Shown here in pieces: positions 32,546 to 38,983 of a stretch of DNA of 38,983 nt. How positions within the stretch are numbered: the stretch's first letter is position 1; the number at the start of each line of letters is the position of its first letter. The stretch lies in NCBI GenBank assembly GCA_026400735.1, contig JAPLOL010000103.1, positions 1 through 38,983 on the forward strand. The letters run 5' to 3'. Origin of the DNA: Alphaproteobacteria bacterium. Lineage in GTDB: Bacteria > Pseudomonadota > Alphaproteobacteria > Caulobacterales > Aquidulcibacteraceae. The position numbers and the translations under genes were made by a program. A model generated the notes under the pieces. That model ran no database searches. It saw nothing but the letters and a program-made list of their open reading frames with translations, and had not been told where the DNA came from.

Positions 32546-34426
32546 TCATTCGTCCAACACCGCACGCACTTTACGCGCGAGATCGTCGATCGAATACGGC
32601 TTCAGCAATAGACGCGCATCCGCATCGACAGCGCCGTTGTGAACGATCGCGTTCTGCGTATAGCCCGTCGTGTAGAGCACCTTAAGCTCCGGATACCGCG
32701 CCTTGGCCTCATCGGACAATTTGCGCCCGCTCATCCCTGGCATCACAATGTCGGTGAACATCAGCGTCACCGCCGGCTTGTTCTCCAGCTTCTGCAACGC
32801 CTCTTCGCCGCTCGACGCGTGCACCACGGTGTAGCCCAGCTCGCGCAGCGATGCGACGCTGAGATTGCGCACACGCTCTTCGTCCTCAACCACCAGCACG
32901 ATGGTGCCGGAATCGCCCAAAGGCAGCTCCGCGCTGGACTGCAGCGGTGCTGCCGCTTCCGACTCTTCCATCTTCGTTCGCGGCAGATAAAGTTTCACCG
33001 TCGTGCCAACGCCGACCTCCGAATAGATCGCTACGTGCCCGCCGGTCTGCTTCAAGAAGCCATGCACGTGCGCAAGGCCAAGCCCAGTGCCTTTGCCGAC
33101 TTCCTTCGTCGTAAAGAACGGCTCAAACACGCGCGTCTTCACCTCCGGCGGGATGCCACTGCCCGTATCGGTGACAGCGATCATCACATACTGACCGGCG
33201 TTCACTTCCGAATTCGCCGACGCGTAAGCTTCGTCCAAAAACGCGTTCGAGGTCTCGATCGTCAGCTTGCCGCCGTCCGGCATCGCGTCGCGCGCATTGA
33301 CGCAAATATTGAGGATCGCGTTCTCAACCTCGCTCTGATCCGTGTGCGAGCGCCAAACGCCGCCACCGAGCACGACTTCGAGTTGAACGTTCCCGCCCAA
33401 CGTCCGGCGCAGCAAATCCGACATGCCGCCGACGACGCGGTTCACGTCAATCACCTGCGGCTGCAACGGTTGGCGGCGCGCAAACGCCAGCAACCGGCTT
33501 GTCAGCGTCGCCGCGCGCCGCGCGCCGTCCATGGCCGCATCGGTAAAGCGCGCGATATCGGTGTCGCCGCGCGCGATGCGGCGCTGGGCCAATTGCAGCG
33601 CGCTGATGATGACCGCGAGCATATTGTTGAAGTCGTGCGCGACGCCGCCGGTAAGTTGGCCGATCGCCTCCATCTTCTGCATCTGGCGAACCTTGGCTTC
33701 CGCCTGCTCGCGCGCGCCCATTTCCTGCAGCACGCGCTCATGGGCGCTGCGAGCGTCATCGCGCGATTGGCGCAACTCGCTCATCGCGTTGCGAACCGCA
33801 ACAACCAGTAGCGCGCCTATGCCAAGCAGCAACAAGCCAGCCAGCAGAACCACCAGCCGCAAGCGCCCAGCGCTCCGATCCACCGCCGCCATGTTCTCGA
33901 CAACGAGCTGCTGCTCGCGCGCTTCGGCCGCTGCGATCATCGCGCGGAATTCATCCATCACCTCTTTGCCGCGCCCAGAGCGCACCCGCTCCAACGCGAC
34001 ATTGCCACGCCCATCGCGGCGCATGTCGATGGTGATCTGCAATTCTTCGAGCTTGGAGCTCACCAGCTCACGGAAACGCTGCGCTTCGCCAACCCGTAAG
34101 GCGTCGTCGCCCGCATAGCCTTCAATATTCGTGAGTTCGCGCTCGATCTCGTCACGCGCCGCCAGATACGGTTCGAGATAAGATTCCTGACCTGTCAGCA
34201 GATAACCGCGCTGGCCCGTCTCAGCGTCCTGCATGCCGCGCATCAACAGGCGCAAACTTGAGCGCTGCGCCAGCGATTGGCGAACTTCCGCGTTGAGCTG
34301 GATACCTTGTTCGGTTTGCCAAAGCGCGCCAGCGACTGTGACGACAAGGAGCAAGAACGCGGCAGCCAACGCCGCAACATAGGTTGCAGCCGCTGGTAGG
34401 CGCCGCCCCAACACTTGAACCGTCAC
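32546..34426 (-). CDS. Hybrid sensor histidine kinase with CHASE3 domain and receiver
   Basis: 626 residues. A membrane helix (about 12-34) is followed by a CHASE3-like sensor (about 40-190; AETGQRGYLLTGQESYLEPY is diagnostic), a second helix (191-211), the HisKA dimerisation helix with phospho-acceptor H264 (GGVAHDFNN), a HATPase domain (NICVNARDAMPDGG, GSGIPPEV, GTGLGLAHVHGF), and a C-terminal receiver with phospho-acceptor D559 (FTDIVMPG). There is no DNA-binding output, so the signal passes to another protein or the receiver acts as a sink. The kinase is on the opposite strand, inside the lipid A gene block. Confidence 0.93.
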   Translation of the reverse strand: MTVQVLGRRLPAAATYVAALAAAFLLLVVTVAGALWQTEQGIQLNAEVRQSLAQRSSLRLLMRGMQDAETGQRGYLLTGQESYLEPYLAARDEIERELTNIEGYAGDDALRVGEAQRFRELVSSKLEELQITIDMRRDGRGNVALERVRSGRGKEVMDEFRAMIAAAEAREQQLVVENMAAVDRSAGRLRLVVLLAGLLLLGIGALLVVAVRNAMSELRQSRDDARSAHERVLQEMGAREQAEAKVRQMQKMEAIGQLTGGVAHDFNNMLAVIISALQLAQRRIARGDTDIARFTDAAMDGARRAATLTSRLLAFARRQPLQPQVIDVNRVVGGMSDLLRRTLGGNVQLEVVLGGGVWRSHTDQSEVENAILNICVNARDAMPDGGKLTIETSNAFLDEAYASANSEVNAGQYVMIAVTDTGSGIPPEVKTRVFEPFFTTKEVGKGTGLGLAHVHGFLKQTGGHVAIYSEVGVGTTVKLYLPRTKMEESEAAAPLQSSAELPLGDSGTIVLVVEDEERVRNLSVASLRELGYTVVHASSGEEALQKLENKPAVTLMFTDIVMPGMSGRKLSDEAKARYPELKVLYTTGYTQNAIVHNGAVDADARLLLKPYSIDDLARKVRAVLDE

Positions 34427-34495
34427 AGACGCAGCCCCGAGTAACTCACACCACGCTTGTTTCTGAGTTCCCAGGTTCCCGCAACGGGTTTCAGC

Positions 34496-35179
34496 TTATT
34501 CGCGCCGCAGGATTTTATCGGTCAAAATGTTCGCCCACCATTGCCCAGTGAACGCAGCTTTGACGCGCTCCATCTCGTAGTCTTCTTTAACCCAATCGAT
34601 GAACGCCTTGTCGCTCTCAGCAGTTTCTTTGAGATACGTCTCAAAGAAAAAGTCGATCATCCCGGTCTTGCCCTGCTTCACGTGCAAGTATTTGAGCGAG
34701 AGCTGTTCCACTGCTTCGCGGATTGGCAGGCCCATCTTGAAGTGCTTGTAGAGCACCGCCGCCACGCCCGCGCGATCCGCGCCTGACTTGCAATGCAAGA
34801 GCGCCGGGTACGCGATCGTCTCGAAAATCTGTTTGCAGCGATGGATCGCCTCGATGCTCGGCGGCTCGCGCGAGCGTAGGCGAAGATCAATCAAAGTGAT
34901 GCCGTGCTTTTCGCAGGCCTCCTTCTCAAGCGCATAATAGCCGGTGTCCGATTTTCCGCGCGCATTGATGATCGTCTTGAACCCCTGCGCCGCGTAGCCC
35001 GCGATGTGCTCAGGCGATGGTTGGTTCGAGCGGGCCATGACGCCCGGCTCGATCCAATGGAAGTTCTGATAGAGGTTCCGCAGAAATCCATGGTCCGCCC
35101 AGATCAGGTCATGCTGCGCCGCCCTGCGCCCTTCAGGCGTCGAGAGATCAAAAGCAGGGAATTTGACCGGGGTGGGCAT
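34496..35179 (-). CDS. Protein tyrosine/dual-specificity phosphatase
   Basis: 227 residues from ATG 35179. The catalytic loop HCKSGADRAG has C130 and R136 in the CX5R layout of cysteine phosphatases. RSNQPSPEHIAGYAAQGFKTIINARG is the N-terminal region of the Siw14-like/atypical DSP group, and LRLRSREPPS holds the general-acid loop. Targets may be phosphotyrosine proteins or phosphorylated lipids or inositols. It is in line with the hybrid kinase gene on the minus strand and divergent from DUF374, with a long palindrome in between. Confidence 0.86.
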   Translation of the reverse strand: MPTPVKFPAFDLSTPEGRRAAQHDLIWADHGFLRNLYQNFHWIEPGVMARSNQPSPEHIAGYAAQGFKTIINARGKSDTGYYALEKEACEKHGITLIDLRLRSREPPSIEAIHRCKQIFETIAYPALLHCKSGADRAGVAAVLYKHFKMGLPIREAVEQLSLKYLHVKQGKTGMIDFFFETYLKETAESDKAFIDWVKEDYEMERVKAAFTGQWWANILTDKILRRE

Positions 35180-35215
35180 GAGTTCTGTTGACGGCTCGCT
35201 TGGGCTTCTGGCGCG

Positions 35216-35255
35216 GAACGGGGGACGCCCCCTATAAGGGGCGTTGGCCCCGTTC
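35216..35255. promoter_or_regulatory. Long nested palindrome in the divergent gap
   Basis: Outer arms GAACGGGG (35216-35223) and CCCCGTTC (35248-35255) enclose inner arms ACGCCCC (35225-35231) and GGGGCGT (35238-35244) around CTATAA. Fifteen of the possible pairs are perfect. The dyad lies between the phosphatase start (35179) and the DUF374 start (35284) and may be an operator or an RNA leader hairpin; CTATAA might also be a -10 element. Confidence 0.55.
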
Positions 35256-35283
35256 GGAAGCGGGCGCGCCAGCAGGTCCAAGC

Positions 35284-36054
35284 GTGAAGTCCCTACTCGG
35301 CAATCCGGTTATCCAGTTCATCCTGGGGCGTCTTATCGGCAGCTATATGCTGTTCGTGGGCGTCACCACGCGCTGGGAGCGGGTGAACCGCGAGGCTATG
35401 GAGCCGTTCTGGAAGCGGGACGGCGGCAAACTGATCGCTTGCATCTGGCACGGGCGGTTCTCTCTCATCCACAAAATGTGGGTGTTCGGTCAGTCCGCCT
35501 CCAAGCCCAAAATGCTGATCTCAAATTCGCGCGAGGGCGGCATTGTCGCCCACACCGCGGCGACCGTTGGCGCTGAGGTGATCCGGGGCTCCGAGGCCAA
35601 GCGCGGCAAACCCAAGGGCGGCGTCGAGGCGACGTTACGCATGGCTCGCCACATTGACGGCGGTGGCGTCATCGCCATGACGCCTGACGGCCCTCGCGGT
35701 CCGCGCATGCGCGTGAGACGCGGCCCGATCATGCTGGCCAAAATCGCCGGCGCGCCGTTGATGGCCGTGACCTGGGCGACATCCAGCCGGATCGTGTTCC
35801 ACAAAAGCTGGGATCATTTCGTGCTGCCACTTCCTTTCGGCAAAGGCGCGCTGGTCTGGGGCAACCCGATCGCGCCACCCGCGCCCGACGCAAGCGACGC
35901 CGAAATCGAAGCCGTGCGTATCGCGCTGGAAGGCGAGATGAACCGCATCGCCGCCGAAGCCGATCGCATCGCCGGCGTTCCGAACATTGAGCCAGCGCCG
36001 CCGCGCGCCGAAGCATTGAGGGAAGCCGCAGAACCGGCGGCGCAAGCGACGTGA
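35284..36054 (+). CDS. DUF374 lysophospholipid acyltransferase-like protein
   Basis: 256 residues from a GTG at 35284 (AGG-containing site upstream). An earlier TTG at 35188 would run through the palindrome and gives an unlikely N-terminus. IACIWHGRFSLIHKMW, ISNSREGGIVAHTAATVGAEVIRGSEAKRGKPKGG and MTPDGPRGPRMRVRRGPIMLAKIAGAPL are DUF374 signatures; the fold is that of PlsC-like acyltransferases. In alphaproteobacteria it precedes waaA and may add an acyl chain to lipid A precursors. The stop overlaps the waaA start (GTGA). Confidence 0.87.
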   Translation: MKSLLGNPVIQFILGRLIGSYMLFVGVTTRWERVNREAMEPFWKRDGGKLIACIWHGRFSLIHKMWVFGQSASKPKMLISNSREGGIVAHTAATVGAEVIRGSEAKRGKPKGGVEATLRMARHIDGGGVIAMTPDGPRGPRMRVRRGPIMLAKIAGAPLMAVTWATSSRIVFHKSWDHFVLPLPFGKGALVWGNPIAPPAPDASDAEIEAVRIALEGEMNRIAAEADRIAGVPNIEPAPPRAEALREAAEPAAQAT

Positions 36055-37349
36055 GCTTCTCGCCCATTCTTGCTGTTTATCGCGTGGCAAGTGCGGCGCT
36101 CGGCGCTTTCGCTGGGTTCTATCTCAGCGACCGCGCAAAACGTGGCAAAGAAGATCCCGCCCGCCTCGGGGAGCGTTTTGGCCGCTACATAAGGATGCGT
36201 CCCAACGGCGCTGTCGTCTGGGTCCACGCCGCCAGCGTCGGCGAAAGCGGCGTCGCGATCGCGCTCATCGAAGCGCTCGCGACGCAAAATCCCGCACTCT
36301 CATTCGTGCTCACCACCGGCACACGCACCTCCGCCGAACTCGTCGCGCGCCGCGCACCGGCACGGACAACACACGTCTACGTCCCGCTCGACCGCGCCGA
36401 TTGCGTGCGCCGCTTCCTTGATTACTGGCGCCCGGACGTCGGCGTGTTCGTCGAAAGTGAACTTTGGCCCAACCTCATCCTCGAAGCTGAAGCGCGTGGC
36501 GTGAAACTCGCACTCGTCAACGCCCGCATGAGCCCGCGTACTTTGCGCCGTTGGACCAGCTGGCGCACCGCCGGCCGCCGCCTTGTCGGCGCTTTTCGTT
36601 ACGTCTCCGCCGCCGATGAACGCACCAAGGACGCGCTTGCCCAACTCCGCCCCGCGCCACTGGGCGCACCGGGCAACCTCAACCTCGCTGCGCCCGCCCC
36701 GCGCGTTGATGCGAACTCACGGGCAGCGCTCGCCGCCGAGATCGGACAGCGCCCCATCTGGCTCGCCGCCTCCACGCACCAAGGCGAAGACGAGATCGTC
36801 CTCGCCGCTCACGCCATCCTGCAGCGCGACTTTCCCAAGGCATTGCTGATCATCGCGCCGCGTCACCCCGAGCGCGGCGCAGACGTCGCGCGGCTGGCCA
36901 ACAACGCACCACTCCGCTCAACCGGCGCCGGCCCAGGCAACGCGCCAATTTACGTTGCCGACACACTCGGTGAACTCGGCACGCTTTACGATCTCGCGCC
37001 CGTTTCGCTCGTCGCCGGCAGCTTGCTGCCGCATCTGAAGGGCCACAACCCGATCGAACCGGCAAAGCTCGGCTCTGCCATCATCACCGGGCCGTACGTC
37101 GAAAGCTTCCAGGATCTCTTCGCCGAAATGCTCGTCGCCAACGCCGCGCGCCGCGTCACCGATGCCGAAAGCCTCGCAGCTGAAGTCGCAAACCTCTGGC
37201 GCGATGAAGCCGCACGCACCAAGCAACTCGAAGCCGCGCGCACCGTGACCGCGCAAGGGGCCGACGCCTTCGCTCGCACGCTCAACGCCATCTTGGCGCT
37301 TGCGCACGCAGCCGGCGCGCCGCAAAGCACCGCCAATGCGTCCGCCTGA
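36051..37349 (+). CDS. waaA: Kdo transferase WaaA (KdtA)
   Basis: 432 residues from a GTG. WaaA adds Kdo sugars from CMP-Kdo to lipid IVA at the inner leaflet. The N-terminal membrane anchor precedes LGERFG with the likely catalytic base E41. WVHAASVGE (57-65), VFVESELWPNLI and RHPERG follow, with the CMP-Kdo region GTLYDLAPVSLVAGSLLPHLKGHNPIEPA in the second Rossmann half. It overlaps DUF374 by 4 nt and lpxK by 14 nt, showing translational coupling. Confidence 0.95.
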   Translation: MSFSPILAVYRVASAALGAFAGFYLSDRAKRGKEDPARLGERFGRYIRMRPNGAVVWVHAASVGESGVAIALIEALATQNPALSFVLTTGTRTSAELVARRAPARTTHVYVPLDRADCVRRFLDYWRPDVGVFVESELWPNLILEAEARGVKLALVNARMSPRTLRRWTSWRTAGRRLVGAFRYVSAADERTKDALAQLRPAPLGAPGNLNLAAPAPRVDANSRAALAAEIGQRPIWLAASTHQGEDEIVLAAHAILQRDFPKALLIIAPRHPERGADVARLANNAPLRSTGAGPGNAPIYVADTLGELGTLYDLAPVSLVAGSLLPHLKGHNPIEPAKLGSAIITGPYVESFQDLFAEMLVANAARRVTDAESLAAEVANLWRDEAARTKQLEAARTVTAQGADAFARTLNAILALAHAAGAPQSTANASA

Positions 37350-38352
37350 GTTCTGGAAACACAAAGATCAGATCGAGAGCCGCGACGCCGCCGTCGTGCT
37401 CAAAGCGCTGCTGACGCCAGTGTCATGGGCCTACGCCGCCGTCGCCGCACAACGTCAGCGCACGACAATTTCGCGCCACGCGCCCGTGCCTGTCGTCTGC
37501 ATCGGTAACTTCACCGTTGGCGGCGCTGGCAAAACACCGATCAGCCGCGCCATCCGCGCCAAGCTCGGCCCGCACACGCACACGCTCTCGCGAGGTTACG
37601 GCGGTCGCGCCATCGGCCCGCTGCGCGTCACGCCCGACATGGAAGCGAGCGAAGTCGGCGACGAACCGCTTTTGCACGCGCGCGACGGCGCAGCCTGGGT
37701 CTCGCAAGATCGCTACGCCGGCGCACTCGCCGCTGCGCAAGCCGGGGCCCATGTCATCGTCATGGATGACGGTTTCCAAAACCCGGCGCTCGCGAAAGAC
37801 CTCTGCATCGTCGCCGTCGATCCCGCCTACGGCGTCGGCAACGGCCAAGTCTTTCCCGCCGGCCCTCTACGCGAACGCCTCACGGATGGCCTCGCTCGCG
37901 CCGACGCCATCGTCATGCTCCACAACACCTGGAGCGAAGACACGCCCGAACAACCAGATTGGCTTGAGAGCTTCTCCAAGCCCGTCCTCCACGCCTCGCT
38001 CTCGCCCGCAGGCGAAACGCCAACCGGCACGCTTGTCGCCTTCGCCGGCCTGGCGCGCCCAGAAAAATTCTTCGACACGCTCGAAGCCGTCGGCGCCGAC
38101 GTCGCGGATGTCGTTCCGTACCCCGATCACCACCCCTATTCCGAAGACGATCTGAATTGGCTGGCGCAGATGGCGGAAGAGCGCGGCGCGCGCCTCATCA
38201 CCACCGAGAAAGACGCAGCGCGCCTCTCGCCTGCCTGGCGCGAACGTGTGGCCGTGTTGCCCGTCGCCGCGCGATTTGCCGACGAAGCCGCGCTCGACGC
38301 CTTGCTTGCGCCCATCCAATCGCGGATTACGGCAGCGCATGGCGAAGCCTAA
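37336..38352 (+). CDS. lpxK: Tetraacyldisaccharide 4'-kinase LpxK
   Basis: 338 residues from ATG 37336, which overlaps waaA by 14 nt. LpxK phosphorylates the 4' position of the lipid A disaccharide. The P-loop is GNFTVGGAGKTP (57-68; GGAGKTP where GGTGKTP is more usual). VIVMDDGFQNPAL, FPAGPLRE and LITTEKDAARL are family signatures. The N-terminal part is membrane-associated. The acyltransferase that follows also begins 14 nt before the stop. Confidence 0.95.
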   Translation: MRPPEFWKHKDQIESRDAAVVLKALLTPVSWAYAAVAAQRQRTTISRHAPVPVVCIGNFTVGGAGKTPISRAIRAKLGPHTHTLSRGYGGRAIGPLRVTPDMEASEVGDEPLLHARDGAAWVSQDRYAGALAAAQAGAHVIVMDDGFQNPALAKDLCIVAVDPAYGVGNGQVFPAGPLRERLTDGLARADAIVMLHNTWSEDTPEQPDWLESFSKPVLHASLSPAGETPTGTLVAFAGLARPEKFFDTLEAVGADVADVVPYPDHHPYSEDDLNWLAQMAEERGARLITTEKDAARLSPAWRERVAVLPVAARFADEAALDALLAPIQSRITAAHGEA

Positions 38353-38983
38353 GCCGAACAGTTTTGGATTTCAGGTCGAGGCGCTGGCCTGGAACACCTA
38401 TGTCGGCGGCCTGAGCGCGCTCGGCCTCGAACGCGCCTCACGCTGTGGCGCGGCCATCGTGCCCGCGATCGCGCCGATCAACAGCGCCTGGAAAACCGCG
38501 ATCCGCAATATCCGCATGTCGTTCCCAAACGAGAGCGATGCGTTCCACAACGAAGTGCGCAAGGAAACCTTCGCCGAACTCGGCCGCATGACCGGCGAAT
38601 TTCCGCACATGCCGAAATTCCTCGATCTCTACAACAAAGGCGTCGTCGAGTTTCATGGCAAGGAAATCATCGAAGCCACGCGCGGCAAAGGCGCGGTCTT
38701 CATCGGCGGCCACTTCTCGAACTGGGAGATCACCTCGCTCTGCCTCGCGCAGGTCGATCCAGATTCCCACTTCACCTACCGCCCCGCCAACAACCCGATC
38801 ATCGACAAATACATCGTCGACACCCGCGCCCAGTTCGGCCTCAAGCTGCAAGCCGCGAAGGGCAAAGAAGGCGGCATGGGCTTGCTGCGTTCGCTCAAAC
38901 GCGGCCGCTCCATCGCGCTGATGAACGACCAAAAATACAATGCCGGCCTCGCCGTCCCATTCTTCGGTCACAACTGCATGACC
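38339..38983 (+). CDS. LpxL/HtrB-type lipid A acyltransferase, 3' truncated by window
   Basis: 215 codons are visible and the frame is still open at the window end. GGHFSNWEI carries the catalytic H125-x4-E130 dyad, and FTYRPANNP and IALMNDQKYNAGLAVPFFG are conserved in LpxL/LpxM. Such enzymes add secondary acyl chains to Kdo-lipid A, the step after waaA, which fits the position downstream of lpxK. Which secondary position it acylates cannot be said. Confidence 0.92.
   Translation, partial: MAKPKPNSFGFQVEALAWNTYVGGLSALGLERASRCGAAIVPAIAPINSAWKTAIRNIRMSFPNESDAFHNEVRKETFAELGRMTGEFPHMPKFLDLYNKGVVEFHGKEIIEATRGKGAVFIGGHFSNWEITSLCLAQVDPDSHFTYRPANNPIIDKYIVDTRAQFGLKLQAAKGKEGGMGLLRSLKRGRSIALMNDQKYNAGLAVPFFGHNCMT

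Overview
The window is high-GC chromosomal DNA from an alphaproteobacterium, most likely Caulobacterales or a Hyphomonadaceae-like relative. This rests on the block mutY - dciA(DUF721) - DsbA-like lipoprotein - smc, the block cysQ - DUF4170 - msbA - DUF374 - waaA - lpxK - lpxL-type acyltransferase, a UrcA-family secreted protein, a plant/proteobacterial-type glutamate-cysteine ligase and frequent GTG/TTG starts. No tRNA, rRNA, CRISPR array, prophage or IS transposase was seen.

Layout. 1-3900: the tail of a Crp/Fnr regulator, a solitary sulfate-binding lipoprotein, a leukotriene-A4-hydrolase-like M1 aminopeptidase lipoprotein, a hypothetical protein and a 35-residue secreted or membrane peptide with its own terminator. 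3938-6628 (minus): mutY runs into a coupled operon (small membrane protein, GFA-family zinc protein, isoprenylcysteine-methyltransferase-like protein), then a secreted protein. 6651-11437 (plus): dciA, a DsbA-like lipoprotein and smc. 11473-16267 (minus): a soluble orphan VirD4/TraG-type ATPase, a POT peptide transporter with two tandem terminators, a GNAT acetyltransferase and a two-helix membrane protein. 16370-18567 (plus): rsmE and gshA. 18650-20467 (minus): an ABC exporter. 20791-22372 (plus): ubiA and an AlkA-type glycosylase. 22435-23828: a divergent ABM/NIPSNAP pair and an ArsR-type regulator around a 24-bp palindrome. 23860-25918: a desaturase, a lipoprotein and an ETF-beta-type lysine methyltransferase. 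25935-27687: a repeat-flanked GIY-YIG gene, a lipoprotein, a small membrane protein and a MAPEG protein. 27748-38983: pmbA/tldE and cysQ, then the lipid A/Kdo cluster. Between msbA and the DUF374 acyltransferase gene that cluster is interrupted by a UrcA gene, a CHASE3 hybrid histidine kinase and a tyrosine phosphatase.

The most interesting structure is a family of dispersed palindromic repeats. Pairs of ~25-31-nt half-sites lie in inverted orientation about 25-33 nt apart (at ~154, 25935, 26331 and 30166), and single half-sites lie at 3653 and 18604. Two full copies bracket a small GIY-YIG nuclease gene whose stop codon lies inside one of them. This resembles a REPIN plus its nuclease, but with GIY-YIG in place of the usual Y1 (RAYT) transposase. 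A second, unrelated palindrome (22380-22486) supplies the last residues of the ABM protein. All functional calls come from reading motifs by eye; no searches were run.
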